DNA of 64,000 bases from Antrihabitans stalactiti (GTDB lineage Bacteria; Actinomycetota; Actinomycetes; Mycobacteriales; Mycobacteriaceae): the NCBI RefSeq assembly GCF_012932915.1, contig NZ_VCQU01000005.1:124001-188000 (forward strand), read 5' to 3'. Positions 1 to 8,754 of the stretch are shown here, one piece after another. The translations under genes were made by a program, and so were the position numbers. Numbering within the stretch: the first letter of the stretch is position 1; each line of letters opens with the position of its first letter. The notes below the pieces were generated by a model, which did no database searches, was not told where the DNA came from, and saw only the letters and a program-made list of their open reading frames with translations.

Positions 1-72
1 CTCGCCTGTTCGCTCATACGTTCTATTCTACCGGAAATGCTATATCCCGCAACATCATTGCGTAGCAGGGTT

Positions 73-112
73 GTGAGTCTTTTAGGAGTCCAGGGACTCC
101 GAAAAGACTCAC
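73..112. repeat. 40-bp near-perfect palindrome upstream of the duplicated gene array
   Basis: Left arm GTGAGTCTTTTAGGAGTCC (73-91), two-base centre AG, right arm GGACTCCGAAAAGACTCAC (94-112). 18 of 19 base pairs match. The palindrome is bracketed by a direct repeat AGCAGGGT at 64-71 and 114-121. It lies 27 nt before the ATG at 140. It could be a repressor operator, a leader hairpin or a genus-specific palindromic repeat; the sequence alone does not decide. Confidence 0.75.
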
Positions 113-139
113 GAGCAGGGTGGGGTCTACCTTCGATCC

Positions 140-367
140 ATGACCGCGAATGCGAAGGAAGAACTCGCCCGCGAGCTCGGGGGCGATTTGGGGGGATTGG
201 ACCAACTCAGCGAAGAACATGCCGCGGACCTGCTTGCTTTGTTCAAAGCGGCCCGGGTCGAGGAGCGCAAGGATCTCGACAAGTCGATCAACGACACACT
301 CAGCGCACTGCCGTGGGTGCTGCGCGGACCGGCGAAGAAGATCATGTTCGGCGGAGGCCACAAATGA
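140..367 (+). CDS. 75-aa protein, first copy of the small component of a duplicated two-gene unit
   Basis: I do not recognise the family. The protein is soluble-looking and predicted helical, with many charged residues in the first 55 positions. It ends in a striking tail, LPWVLRGPAKKIMFG, followed by GGHK. The second copy at 1440 has the same tail (LPWVMRGPAKKIMFG), and the two align without gaps with 38 of 75 residues identical by my count. The conserved basic/hydrophobic tail is the likely functional element. The stop codon overlaps the start of the next gene (ATGA at 364-367), so the two are probably translated together. No clear Shine-Dalgarno precedes the ATG. The 40-bp palindrome just upstream is the obvious regulatory candidate. 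Confidence 0.75.
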   Translation: MTANAKEELARELGGDLGGLDQLSEEHAADLLALFKAARVEERKDLDKSINDTLSALPWVLRGPAKKIMFGGGHK

Positions 368-1443
368 CCGAGTTGGTGACGCGCGCTCAGATGATCCTGT
401 TGGCGCGGCTGCTGCGGGTGCCGGTCGAACGGATTGCCTATCTCGAGCCGTTGGGTGCAGACAATCTCGTTGCCTTGCGTGAGCGGATGTCGAACGTCGT
501 CTTCGACGAGAATGCCGAAATCTTCAGTCGCATCAGCGCATTGGTCCCGGTGGTGCCGATGTCGATCATGGTCCCGCTGGCGCAGCGGGTCGTGTCGCCC
601 GAGATGTCCGGCCGTTCGGCGGGTGCGATTTCGGTCGCGCACCCGAAGAAGGCTGTCGGCGCGATGTCACTGCTGAAGCCCGAATATGCCGCCAGTGCAA
701 TGCCATACCTGGATCCGCGCGCCGTGGTGCAGGTGGCGCACCTTGCTCCGCTCGAACCGATCGCCGCGATCGCCCGAGAAGTGCTGAAACGCAAGGACTA
801 CATCAGCGCTGGACTGTTCGTCGAGGCGGCAACACCGGAAATCATTCGCGCAGTTCTGGACGGCGTGGACGACGACGAGGCGCTCATGCGGTCTGGCTCC
901 TATGTCCATTCCGGGAAGATCATCAGCGACATCTTGCGGGTGATGATCGAGATTTCGCCGCCGCGCATCTCGCGTTTGGTCACCACGACCACCCAAGGCG
1001 CTGCGGACCTCCAACTCGCCGTCCTCTCGGTGTTGTCCCGCATCGACCACGACCTGATGGCGACGATGGGTGATGTGCTGTTCGGCGAGTCCTCGCAGAG
1101 CGATATCGCGTCGCTGACGAAGACAGTCGTGAGCGAGGGGGCTGCGGGGGAGTTGCTGACCTTCGCCAACCACCTCAGCCCGACCGCGCTGGACACGCTC
1201 GCGGCCAATCCCGTGACCGAGGACGAGGAAGTCCTCGGGGGGCTCGTGCAAGCGGCGACCGAGCGCGCCGACCTGTGGCCGCCGTTGTTGCAGATCTTGG
1301 CGAAGCACGATCACGACGTACAGGCCAGGCTCGTCGCGGTGTGGGGTGCCGAACTGTCCGAGGAGCACCGCGCGACAGTTACCGCTCACATTTCCGACCT
1401 CAACCTCGAGGACGCGTTGCAGCCGGTAACTTCTTTCCTATGA
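364..1443 (+). CDS. 359-aa helical protein, first copy of the large component of the duplicated unit
   Basis: No family recognised. The ATG at 364 overlaps the preceding stop and gives the same N-terminus (MTELVTRAQMILLARLL) as the paralogue at 1667, so it is preferred over upstream in-frame starts. A proline-rich hydrophobic stretch around residues 55-75 (ALVPVVPMSIMVPLAQRVV) could bury in a membrane or protein core. The following 250 residues look like repeated helical pairs with recurring phrases such as YLDPRAVVQVAHLAP and AGLFVEAATPEIIRAVLDGV. That organisation recalls the superhelical N-domain of MgtE-type proteins, but this is only an impression. It is about 50 residues shorter than its paralogue, lacking a segment near the C-terminus. 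Its stop overlaps the next start (ATGA). Confidence 0.7.
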   Translation: MTELVTRAQMILLARLLRVPVERIAYLEPLGADNLVALRERMSNVVFDENAEIFSRISALVPVVPMSIMVPLAQRVVSPEMSGRSAGAISVAHPKKAVGAMSLLKPEYAASAMPYLDPRAVVQVAHLAPLEPIAAIAREVLKRKDYISAGLFVEAATPEIIRAVLDGVDDDEALMRSGSYVHSGKIISDILRVMIEISPPRISRLVTTTTQGAADLQLAVLSVLSRIDHDLMATMGDVLFGESSQSDIASLTKTVVSEGAAGELLTFANHLSPTALDTLAANPVTEDEEVLGGLVQAATERADLWPPLLQILAKHDHDVQARLVAVWGAELSEEHRATVTAHISDLNLEDALQPVTSFL

Positions 1444-1667
1444 CCGACACCGCAAAGGCCGATCTCGAGCGTGAGCTGGGGGTGCATGTTCCCGCCGTCG
1501 AGCAGCTCTCCGGTGCAGAGTGTGCAGCGTTGCTGACAATGTTTCAGAAGGCTCGGGCCGACGAAAAGGTGGCTCTCCACAAGGCGATCGACGACGCGCT
1601 CGGTCAGTTGCCGTGGGTGATGCGCGGACCCGCCAAGAAGATCATGTTCGGAAGGCGTGCCGGCTGA
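1440..1667 (+). CDS. 75-aa protein, second copy of the small component
   Basis: Paralogue of the gene at 140, with identical length and the same C-terminal tail LPWVMRGPAKKIMFG. Conserved positions include the N-terminal AK..L.REL, a central QLS and A.LL..F..AR. The start was chosen at the ATG that overlaps the previous stop by four bases, which reproduces the N-terminus of the first copy. The stop TGA shares its last base with the ATG of the next gene. The conserved gene order and coupling suggest that each small protein works with the large protein encoded just behind it. Function unknown. Confidence 0.75.
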   Translation: MTDTAKADLERELGVHVPAVEQLSGAECAALLTMFQKARADEKVALHKAIDDALGQLPWVMRGPAKKIMFGRRAG

Positions 1668-2899
1668 TGACAACGGACCTCGTCAGTCGCGCACAGATCA
1701 TCCTGCTGGCCCGCACCTTGCACGTCGAGGTCGAAGAACTGCAGCATCTCGAACGCCTCGGCGCCGAGCACTTGAATGCGTTGCGCGAGCAGATTTCGAA
1801 CGTCATCTTCGACGACCACGCCTCGATCTTCAAAAGGGTCAGTGCGCTGGTGCCGATCGTGCCGTTACCGATCGCGATGCCGATCGTCCAGAAGATGGTG
1901 CCGCCGATGATGGCCGGCCGAGCGGCAGGCGCGATCGGTGTGGCGCACCCGAACAAAGCTGCCCAAGCGTTGACGCTGGTGAAGGTCCCGTACGCCGCGG
2001 AGGCCGCGCCGTACATGGACCCACGTGCCGTCGTCCAACTGGCGAATGTTGCACCTCCGGGGCCCGTCGTGGACATCGCGAACGAACTGCTCGCCCGTCG
2101 CGATTACGCGACGGCCGGACTGTTCGTCGACGCCGCAACGCCGGAACTGATCAAGGCCGTCGAGGCCGGAGTTCCGGATGACGAAGGACTGTTGCGATCC
2201 GGCGCCTACGTGCTGTCCGGAAAGACCCTCAGCAACATTATGCGAGTGATGCTCGACGCGGAATCGCCGCGTATCTCCGGCATGATCGCGACCGCTGTCA
2301 ACGGCGATACCGACCTCAGGTTGGCGGCGTTGTCGGTGCTCTCGCGCTGCGACGAGGACATCATCACGCGCGGTGGCGACATCCTCTTCGACGAAACCGA
2401 TTCGGCGACGCTCGCCGACATGCTCCGCGAATTCGTTCGCGAAGGCGCGGGGCCTGAGCTGCTGCACCTCTCGGGGCACTTGAGTCCCTCGGCGCTCGAC
2501 CTGGTCGCGGCCAACCCGGCGACCGAGGACCTGGAGCTGATCGGGGAGCTGGTCAAGGCTGCCGCCGACAGTGGCGAGCCACAGAAATGGCGGGGCTTGC
2601 TCGACATCCTCGAGCGCACGAACGACACCGTGCAGCAGAACGTGATCGGGCTCGTCGCGGACCTCGACCACGCCCGCTTGACCGCGCTCGCGCATGCGGC
2701 CACGAAGGAACACCTCTGGCCCGTGGTGCTACGGGTGCTCGCGAAGCAAGCTCCCGACGACCAGACGAGGCTCACCACTGCATTGCGGCCGGCGCTGGAC
2801 GCGAAGGATCAAGCGAGTCTCGAACGTCACATTCACGACCTGCATCTGGACGACGCCTTGAAGTCGGTGACGTCGGTCCTGGCTACGGTCGCCGGCTAG
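1667..2899 (+). CDS. 410-aa helical protein, second copy of the large component
   Basis: Paralogue of the gene at 364. The shared phrases run along the whole length: SRAQ.ILLAR.L.V at the N-terminus, a proline-rich hydrophobic block (ALVPIVPLPIAMPIVQKMV), MAGRAAGAIGVAHP, MDPRAVVQLANVAP and AGLFVDAATPELIKAV. Compared with the first copy it has an extra segment of about 50 residues near position 300 (around WRGLLDILERTNDTVQQNV), which looks like an additional helical repeat. Both copies end with a similar sequence, H..DL.L.DAL..VTS.L. The 3' end overlaps the convergent prrB by 17 nt. No recognised domain. The tandem arrangement implies duplication of the two-gene unit followed by divergence. 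Confidence 0.7.
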   Translation: MTTDLVSRAQIILLARTLHVEVEELQHLERLGAEHLNALREQISNVIFDDHASIFKRVSALVPIVPLPIAMPIVQKMVPPMMAGRAAGAIGVAHPNKAAQALTLVKVPYAAEAAPYMDPRAVVQLANVAPPGPVVDIANELLARRDYATAGLFVDAATPELIKAVEAGVPDDEGLLRSGAYVLSGKTLSNIMRVMLDAESPRISGMIATAVNGDTDLRLAALSVLSRCDEDIITRGGDILFDETDSATLADMLREFVREGAGPELLHLSGHLSPSALDLVAANPATEDLELIGELVKAAADSGEPQKWRGLLDILERTNDTVQQNVIGLVADLDHARLTALAHAATKEHLWPVVLRVLAKQAPDDQTRLTTALRPALDAKDQASLERHIHDLHLDDALKSVTSVLATVAG

Positions 2900-4193
2900 C
2901 GAGCTCGATCACCAAGCGCGCGCCGCCGAGCGTGCTGGGCTCGAAATGCGCTCTACCGCCATGTAAATGAGCCTGTTGGGCGACGAGGGCAAGGCCGAGG
3001 CCGGATCCCGACTGCGCGGCGCCGGACCCACGGACGAAGCGTTCGAACACGGCGGCGCGTTCCGATTCCGGAATGCCTTTGCCGTCGTCGTCTATCGCGA
3101 CGACGATCGTGCCATTCGGCTGCTGGGTGGCGGTGATGACCGCATTGCGCGCGCCGCCGTGGCGTGCGGCGTTGGTCAACGCATTGTCGATCGCAAGGCG
3201 CAGGCCTGCGCGCAGACCACGCAACATCAGTGTCGGCCCGCTGTCGACCCGGACCGTGAGGCCAGGATGGTGGCGCATCGCGTCCTGTGCCGCAAGGTCG
3301 CAAACATCGACGATATCGGTGTCGGTGTAATCGCTTTCCGACGCTAGTTCACCGGTAGCGAGCCGCTCCAGCGCGGACAAGGTGGCCTCCACCCGGCCTT
3401 GCGCGCGCTGGAGGTCGTCGAGGATTTCGGCGCGCTGCTCGTCGTCGAGTTCGAGCGTGCGTAACACCTCGATGTCGGTCCGCATCGCCGTCAACGGCGT
3501 CCGGAGTTCGTGTGCGGATACGGCGGCGAAGTCTCGCGCGGTGGTGAGTGCCGCGGTCGTGTCCGCTTGCGCATCGGTGACGCGTTGCAACATGGAGCCG
3601 AGCGCGTCGGCCAGGGCACGTGCTTCACGAACGCCGGATGCAGTCGGAAGTGGTTGTGGCGGTTCGGCACTGATGCTTCGGGTCAGGTCGACGATCGGGC
3701 GTACGGCACGGCCGCCGAAGATCCAGCCGAGGCCGGCGGCCGCTGCGATCGCGGCGACGCACGATGCGATGACGATTCGCTGCTGCCGCGTCGTGTCGTC
3801 GGTCGCTTCGGAGGACGGCACACCGAGGGTGACAAGACGCGACCGAGGATCCTGCACCGTGATCACCCGGTACGGACTGCCGTCGACGAACACGGTGTGG
3901 TAGCCGAGATCGGACTTGGGTAGCTGAACACTGGTGCTCGTGGCGATCTCGTCGCCGACCCTGACGGTCAGGGCATATGCGCGCACCGCGGGTATGTATG
4001 TCGGAGCAAGGACCGCGAGGTCAGGAGCCAGCATCGCGACGCCCGACACGTCCGCCAAGCGTTGGTCGATTGCGCGAAGGTTGTTCTCCTTGATCGCGCG
4101 GGCGACGAGAAACCCGAAAGCAATGACGATGATCGCCGCGCCGAGTGCGGTGGCGGCGGCGACGCGCGCCCGAAGTGAATACGCCCGGCTCAC
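2883..4193 (-). CDS. prrB: Sensor histidine kinase, PrrB type
   Basis: Membrane histidine kinase of 436 aa. The first transmembrane segment is near residues 11-32, an extracytoplasmic sensor loop follows, and the second segment is near 139-161, followed by a HAMP-like linker. The H-box [19 protein letters not shown] places the phosphorylated histidine at about 228. The N-box [10 protein letters not shown] is near 338-347 and the G-boxes are DDDGKGIPE and [18 protein letters not shown]. The sequence closely resembles M. tuberculosis PrrB, including the [19 protein letters not shown] and [11 protein letters not shown] phrases. The GTG start overlaps the PrrA stop by four bases, so the pair is translationally coupled. 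Its 3' end overlaps the convergent gene ending at 2899. Confidence 0.92.
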   Translation of the reverse strand: MSRAYSLRARVAAATALGAAIIVIAFGFLVARAIKENNLRAIDQRLADVSGVAMLAPDLAVLAPTYIPAVRAYALTVRVGDEIATSTSVQLPKSDLGYHTVFVDGSPYRVITVQDPRSRLVTLGVPSSEATDDTTRQQRIVIASCVAAIAAAAGLGWIFGGRAVRPIVDLTRSISAEPPQPLPTASGVREARALADALGSMLQRVTDAQADTTAALTTARDFAAVSAHELRTPLTAMRTDIEVLRTLELDDEQRAEILDDLQRAQGRVEATLSALERLATGELASESDYTDTDIVDVCDLAAQDAMRHHPGLTVRVDSGPTLMLRGLRAGLRLAIDNALTNAARHGGARNAVITATQQPNGTIVVAIDDDGKGIPESERAAVFERFVRGSGAAQSGSGLGLALVAQQAHLHGGRAHFEPSTLGGARLVIELASRRP

Positions 4194-4906
4194 TTCGGTG
4201 CCCGCAGTACGAACCCCACTCCGCGGATCGTGTGCAGCACGCGTGGATGCCCGTCGACCTCGAACTTTCGCCGCAGGTAACCGATGAACACGTCGACGAC
4301 ATTGGTGTCGGCAGCAAAGTCGTAGCCCCACACCAATTCCAGTAACCGCTCCCGGCTGAGCACGACACCGGTGTTGCGCGCAAGCGTGGAGAGCAATTCG
4401 AATTCCCGCTTGGTCAGCTCGATTTCCTTGCCTGCCAACAATGCTCGGTGTCCGAGTAGGTCGACGACGAGGGGTCCGACAGTGATGCCCGTCTGATCGG
4501 TCGGACTCGGTTCCGGTAGCCGTCGCAACAGCGCGCGGATTCGGGCGATGAGTTCGGCGAGCACGAACGGTTTGACGAGATAGTCGTCGGCACCCGATTC
4601 GAGGCCGGCGATCCGATCGTCGACCGAATTACGCGCGCTGAGAACGCAAATGGGCACATCGTTGCCCATGGCGCGCAGTGCTGTCACCACGCCCGCACCG
4701 TCGAGCACCGGCATGTTCATGTCGAGGACGACCGCGTCGGGCGAGTTGGCGCGCACACTCCGCAACGCTTCGGCGCCATCGCGGGCGGTCAGCACGGTGA
4801 AGCCGGACAGTCGCAGGGCGCGTTCGACGGACAGCAGGACATCGGTGTCGTCATCGACGACGAGGACGGTCGGTTGTGCCTGACGACTCACCCCTGCATT
4901 GTCCAC
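4190..4906 (-). CDS. prrA: OmpR-family response regulator, PrrA type
   Basis: 238 aa. Receiver domain with acidic pocket DDD (residues 18-20), phosphoacceptor aspartate near 62 in [12 protein letters not shown], and the signature lysine in [13 protein letters not shown]. The C-terminal winged-helix DNA-binding domain contains [15 protein letters not shown] and the strongly conserved [22 protein letters not shown]. These match M. tuberculosis PrrA almost word for word, so the assignment to the PrrAB system is strong. PrrAB is known in mycobacteria as essential and linked to intracellular adaptation and respiration. A GTG start at 4906 is used. It begins 8 nt after the stop of the hemophore-related gene upstream, so the three genes probably form one transcript. 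Confidence 0.92.
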   Translation of the reverse strand: MDNAGVSRQAQPTVLVVDDDTDVLLSVERALRLSGFTVLTARDGAEALRSVRANSPDAVVLDMNMPVLDGAGVVTALRAMGNDVPICVLSARNSVDDRIAGLESGADDYLVKPFVLAELIARIRALLRRLPEPSPTDQTGITVGPLVVDLLGHRALLAGKEIELTKREFELLSTLARNTGVVLSRERLLELVWGYDFAADTNVVDVFIGYLRRKFEVDGHPRVLHTIRGVGFVLRAPK

Positions 4907-4914
4907 GGGATGAA

Positions 4915-5298
4915 TCAGTAGTTGTGGCAGGTGTCCGCGATCTGTTGCGCCTTCTGCTTGATATCCGCGCTCTGCGGACCGTTTGCGGCGGCTTCACCCT
5001 GCGCGGCGGCGTCGGGGTTGTTGGCCAGGAACATCTGAATCATGCTCTGCCGCTGTGCGATCGGTAGCGAGAAGAAGTTCTCGAGCTGTGCTTTGCGGTC
5101 TGGATACTGGTCGAGGTCGGCGGCGACGTCGGGCGCGGTGGCGTGCAGGGCCGCGTCGATCTGGGCGAACGAGCAGGTCGAGTTCACCAACGGTCCGACG
5201 AGGTCGATCGGATCGGCGGACGCGGCAGCCGGGGCCACAAAGGCGCCGATCACGGCGAATCCAGCGGCGGCGATCATCGTGGTTGTGAGTGACTTCAT
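4915..5298 (-). CDS. Secreted hemophore-related protein (Rv0203/Rv1174c family)
   Basis: 127 aa with a clear Sec signal peptide: [20 protein letters not shown], then APAAASADP with a probable cleavage after ASA. The mature part of about 95 residues has two cysteines ([11 protein letters not shown] near the N-terminus, ADTCHNY at the C-terminus). It also has the conserved central pattern [20 protein letters not shown]. This is the layout of the mycobacterial hemophore-related family (TIGR04529), whose members are small exported helical proteins, one of which binds haem. Direct haem binding here is inference. The ATG at 5298 is the only start that leaves a proper signal peptide. It is first in a probable operon with prrA and prrB, which is an unusual partner for this two-component system. 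Confidence 0.82.
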   Translation of the reverse strand: MKSLTTTMIAAAGFAVIGAFVAPAAASADPIDLVGPLVNSTCSFAQIDAALHATAPDVAADLDQYPDRKAQLENFFSLPIAQRQSMIQMFLANNPDAAAQGEAAANGPQSADIKQKAQQIADTCHNY

Positions 5299-5369
5299 GA
5301 CCTCGACCGTATGCGACCCCGGACCGCAGGGCGAGTGAGGGAACTCTAAGGATCGACAGCCGCGGCGCC

Positions 5370-5375
5370 TAGAAT
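5370..5375 (+). promoter_or_regulatory. Candidate -10 element for the GAF/LuxR regulator
   Basis: TAGAAT differs from the TATAAT consensus at one base and ends nine bases before the ATG at 5384. Transcription would begin at or next to the start codon, giving a leaderless or near-leaderless message. This is common in mycobacterial relatives. No convincing -35 box is seen. Confidence 0.4.
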
Positions 5376-5383
5376 CGACTTCC

Positions 5384-6235
5384 ATGATCGTCAGTTCGGC
5401 ACTACTGCGGCCCCGGGATACCGATGCGCTGCGTGCCGAGCTTCGTCAGGTCGCTGCCGTCGCGGGGGTTCCGATCCTGTTCGGTGGCGAGGTGCACGAC
5501 GGGACACTGCTCCTGTCCGAATTCGTGGGCACATCGACCAACAGCCTGCGCGGTATCGCGGTGCCGGCGAAGACAGGGCTCGGTGGTCGCGTCGTCGACT
5601 CGATGCGCCCGGCTTCCGTCGAGGATTACCGCAGCGCCTCGACGATCACGCACCACTTCGACGGTCCGGTCGGTGCCGAGGGTATTCGGTCGATCCTCGC
5701 CGTACCGGTCGTGGTCGACGGCAAGGCTAGGGCGGTGCTCTACGCGGCGACGCGGGACTTCTCGCCGATCGGTGGTCGCACGGCCGACGTCGTTCTGGGC
5801 GCGACCCGACGCCTCACGACGGAGATCGCCATTCGGGACGAGGTCGACCGCCGGACCCGAATGTGGGACGCGGCGACTACGTCCGGTGCGCTCGTCGTCA
5901 ACCAACTCAGGAGTATCGAGGCCGAGCTACACGACCTTGCCGCGGCGGCCGGCGACGCCGAGCTTCAGACTCGGCTGCAGACGATCGCGAGCAGAGTTGC
6001 CGACCTCGTCGCTCCTGATGTCGAACCGGGCGACCCGCCGCCGAAGCTGACGCCTCGCGAACACGACGTCCTGTCGTATGTGGCGCTGGGTTGCACCAAT
6101 CACGAAGTAGCGCAACGTCTTTCCATTGGACCGGAGACGGTCAAGAGCTACCTGCGTACAGCGATGGTCAAGCTGGACGCTCGCTCCAGGTTCGAGGCGG
6201 TCGTCATTGCGCGAAAGCACGGACTGTTGGCCTGA
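5384..6235 (+). CDS. GAF-domain LuxR-family transcriptional regulator
   Basis: 283 aa. Residues about 15-155 resemble a GAF sensor domain (GIAVPAKTGLGGRVVDSMRPASVEDYRSA, then GIRSILAVPVVVDGKARAVLYAATR), which usually binds a small ligand or is redox-sensitive. A helical linker follows. The C-terminal LuxR/FixJ helix-turn-helix is LTPREHDVLSYVALGCTNHEVAQRLSIGPETVKSYLRTAMVKLDARSR. The family activates genes for aromatic-compound or stress metabolism in Rhodococcus relatives, but the target here is unknown. It is transcribed away from the prrAB operon and ends flush against the convergent ABC-F gene: its TGA is followed immediately by the other stop. Confidence 0.85.
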   Translation: MIVSSALLRPRDTDALRAELRQVAAVAGVPILFGGEVHDGTLLLSEFVGTSTNSLRGIAVPAKTGLGGRVVDSMRPASVEDYRSASTITHHFDGPVGAEGIRSILAVPVVVDGKARAVLYAATRDFSPIGGRTADVVLGATRRLTTEIAIRDEVDRRTRMWDAATTSGALVVNQLRSIEAELHDLAAAAGDAELQTRLQTIASRVADLVAPDVEPGDPPPKLTPREHDVLSYVALGCTNHEVAQRLSIGPETVKSYLRTAMVKLDARSRFEAVVIARKHGLLA

Positions 6236-7879
6236 TCAATCCTCGGTCAGCTGGCCGCCGTCGAGGCGCCAGCGACGGGTGTGACGCACCGTGTCCAACA
6301 TCCGGCGATCGTGCGTGACGAGAAGCAGTGTGCCCGCGAAGTTTTCCATTGCCGATTCGAGCTGCTCGATGGCGGGCAGGTCGAGGTGGTTGGTCGGTTC
6401 GTCGAGAACCAGCAGGTTGACTCCACGCGCTTGCAAGAGCGCGAGGGCAGCGCGGGTGCGTTCGCCTGGCGACAGCGACGTCGCCGGTCGCAGCACATGC
6501 TGACCGCGCAGGCCGAACTTCGCCAGCAAGGTCCGAATGTCTGCGGGAGCCGAATCGGGTACTGCTGTAGCGAATTCGTCGACGACCGAGCCGGTGCCGT
6601 CGAACAGGCGTCGCGCCTGGTCGATTTCGCCGACCTGGACGCCGGACCCGAGAAACGCGGAACCTTCGTCGGGCGCCTGCCTGCCGAGCAGCATTCGCAA
6701 CATCGTCGTCTTGCCGGAACCGTTCGGTCCGGTGACGAGAATGCGGTCGCCCCAATTGATCTCGGTTGTGATGGGTCCGAGGGTGAACTCACCGAATCGG
6801 ACGACTGCGTTGTTGAGCGTGGAAACGACGGTCGCGCTTCGGGGCGCGGCCGCGATCTCCATCCGCAGTTCCCACTCTTTGCGAGGCTCTTCGACGACGT
6901 CGAGCCGCTCGATGCGGCGCTCGGTCTGCCGTGCTTTCGACGCCTGTTTCTCGGTGGCCTCGGCCCGAAACTTCCGGCCGATCTTGTCGTTGTCCTTGGA
7001 CTTTCGCCGTGCGTTGCGGACCCCGTTCTCCATCCAGCCGCGTTGCATGCGCGCACGTTCCTCCAGCCCGGCCTTCGTATCGGCGAACTCTTCGTACTCG
7101 TCGCGCGCGTGCTGGCGAGCGATGGCGCGCTCAGCCAGGTAGGCGTCGTACCCGCCGTCGTAGACACCGATCTGCTGTTGCGCCAGGTCCAGCTCGACGA
7201 CGCGAGTGACTGTGCGCGCCAAGAATTCTCGGTCGTGGCTGACGACGACAACGCCGGTCCGGGCGGCTGCGACGAATCGTTCGAGCTGGTCCAGCCCAGC
7301 GAGGTCGAGGTCGTTGGTCGGCTCGTCGAGCAACAGAATGTCATAGCGAGCCAAAAGAATTGCGGCGAGGCCTACCCGCGCGGTCTGACCGCCGGACAGT
7401 CCAGCCACGTCGGAATCGAGCCCAACGTGCAACCCGAGTTCGTCGACGACCTTCTCCGCTCGCTCGGCGATATCCGCGCCACCGAGTGCAAGCCAACGTT
7501 CCAGCGCGGGGGTGTAGGCGTCGACCTCGGGGGTCGCGGCGAGCGCATCGGCCGCCGCATCCATTGCCTCTGCCGCCGCGGTCACACCGGTCCGGCGGCT
7601 CAGGTATTCGAGCACCGTTTCGCCCGCAGCGCGGTCGTGCTCCTGCGCGAGGTAGCCGACCGTGGCCTCCGACGGAGCTAGTGACACCGAGCCGCCGATG
7701 TCGGCACTGGCAACTGTCGCGTCGCCTGCGAGCACTTTCAGCAGCGTCGACTTGCCCGCGCCGTTTGCTCCGACGAGGCCGACGACATCGCCGGGCGCGA
7801 CGATCAGGTCGAGTTCGGAGAAGAGCGTTCGTTCGCCGTGAGCGGCGGACAGACCGGTGGCGCGGAGAGTGGCAGACAC
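6236..7879 (-). CDS. ABC-F family ATPase (ribosome-associated)
   Basis: 547 aa with two ABC ATPase domains and no membrane segments. Domain 1 has Walker A GANGAGKST, signature LSGGQTARVGLA and Walker B ILLLDEPTNDLD. Domain 2 has GPNGSGKTT, LSPGERTRAALA and LLVLDEPTNHLDLP. Between them lies the charged, Arg/Lys-rich linker (around residues 230-330), typical of ABC-F proteins that act on the ribosomal E/P site in translation control or antibiotic protection. The GTG at 7879 starts the first domain properly (VSATLRATGLSAAHGERTLF). Longer starts would run into the divergent reductase gene. Whether it gives antibiotic resistance cannot be read from the sequence. Confidence 0.9.
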   Translation of the reverse strand: MSATLRATGLSAAHGERTLFSELDLIVAPGDVVGLVGANGAGKSTLLKVLAGDATVASADIGGSVSLAPSEATVGYLAQEHDRAAGETVLEYLSRRTGVTAAAEAMDAAADALAATPEVDAYTPALERWLALGGADIAERAEKVVDELGLHVGLDSDVAGLSGGQTARVGLAAILLARYDILLLDEPTNDLDLAGLDQLERFVAAARTGVVVVSHDREFLARTVTRVVELDLAQQQIGVYDGGYDAYLAERAIARQHARDEYEEFADTKAGLEERARMQRGWMENGVRNARRKSKDNDKIGRKFRAEATEKQASKARQTERRIERLDVVEEPRKEWELRMEIAAAPRSATVVSTLNNAVVRFGEFTLGPITTEINWGDRILVTGPNGSGKTTMLRMLLGRQAPDEGSAFLGSGVQVGEIDQARRLFDGTGSVVDEFATAVPDSAPADIRTLLAKFGLRGQHVLRPATSLSPGERTRAALALLQARGVNLLVLDEPTNHLDLPAIEQLESAMENFAGTLLLVTHDRRMLDTVRHTRRWRLDGGQLTED

Positions 7880-7908
7880 GGTTAGAGAGTATGTGGCACG
7901 GTGGAGGC

Positions 7909-8754
7909 ATGGCCTTTCGCAGCGAGACGAGTTCTGTACCGACAATCGTGCTCAACGACGGAAATGTGATTCCGGCGCTCGGCTACGGCGTGTTCCGCAT
8001 CCCGGACGCCGAAGCGACCGCCGCAGTGGAGGAAGCCCTGGCCGCCGGCTACCGCAGCATCGATACCGCAGCCATCTACGGCAACGAGGTCGGCACGGGG
8101 CGTGCGATCGCAGACTCCGGCCTCCCGCGCGACGAAGTGTTCGTCACGACCAAACTCTGGAACGACGACCAGGGCTACGAGTCGACGCTGCGCGGGTTCG
8201 ACGCCAGCCTGGACCGCCTGGGTCTCGATTACCTGGACCTCTATCTCGTCCACTGGCCGTGCGCGGGCAAGGGTCTGTTCATCGACACCTTCAAGGCAAT
8301 GCAGAAGGTGAAAGCAGACGGACGAGTCCGGTCGATCGGCGTCTCCAACTTCACGGTGGCCAATCTCGAGGAGCTGATCGCGGCGGTCGGTGAGGTGCCG
8401 GTCGTCAACCAAATCGAATTGCACCCCAAGCTGATTCAGACCGAGCTCCGCGAATTCCATTCCGCCCACGGCATTGCCACCGAGGCATGGAGCCCGCTGG
8501 GTGCAGGCAAGATTCTCGACGATCCGGTGCTCACCGAAATAGCCGAGCGGCTCGGCAAGACCACGGCGCAGGTGATCATCCGGTGGCACTTGCAGCTCGG
8601 CAACGTCGTCATCCCGAAATCGGTGACGCCGGAACGTATTCGCAGCAACTTCGACGTGCTCGGTTTCGAGCTGAGCAGCGACGACCTCCAGGCGATCAGC
8701 GGCCTGAACGCCGACTTCAGGACCGGTCCGGATCCTGATGCGTTCGGTTCGTAG
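7909..8754 (+). CDS. Aldo/keto reductase (2,5-diketo-D-gluconate reductase type)
   Basis: 281 aa, the normal length for the family. NADPH-dependent reduction of carbonyl compounds is expected in the cytoplasm. The catalytic tetrad is visible: Asp and Tyr in SIDTAAIYGNE, Lys in VFVTTKLWN and His in YLVHWP. The cofactor region IPKSVTPERIRSNFDVLGF near the C-terminus also fits. Two starts are possible, ATG at 7891 and ATG at 7909. The second is preferred because GGAGG lies just ahead of it and the protein then begins at the usual distance from the barrel. It is divergent from the ABC-F gene, and its last 38 bases overlap the convergent DUF985 gene. Confidence 0.9.
   Translation: MAFRSETSSVPTIVLNDGNVIPALGYGVFRIPDAEATAAVEEALAAGYRSIDTAAIYGNEVGTGRAIADSGLPRDEVFVTTKLWNDDQGYESTLRGFDASLDRLGLDYLDLYLVHWPCAGKGLFIDTFKAMQKVKADGRVRSIGVSNFTVANLEELIAAVGEVPVVNQIELHPKLIQTELREFHSAHGIATEAWSPLGAGKILDDPVLTEIAERLGKTTAQVIIRWHLQLGNVVIPKSVTPERIRSNFDVLGFELSSDDLQAISGLNADFRTGPDPDAFGS

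Noticed and set aside
1-17. ATG on the minus strand at position 17 (reading MSEQA) that could start a divergent gene leaving the left edge
   Set aside because: Only five codons are inside the window and no ribosome binding site is seen, so it cannot be supported.
37-363. N-terminal extension of the 359-aa protein
   Set aside because: It overlaps the real 75-aa gene in another frame. The paralogous unit at 1440-2899 shows the same organisation with the start overlapping the small gene's stop.
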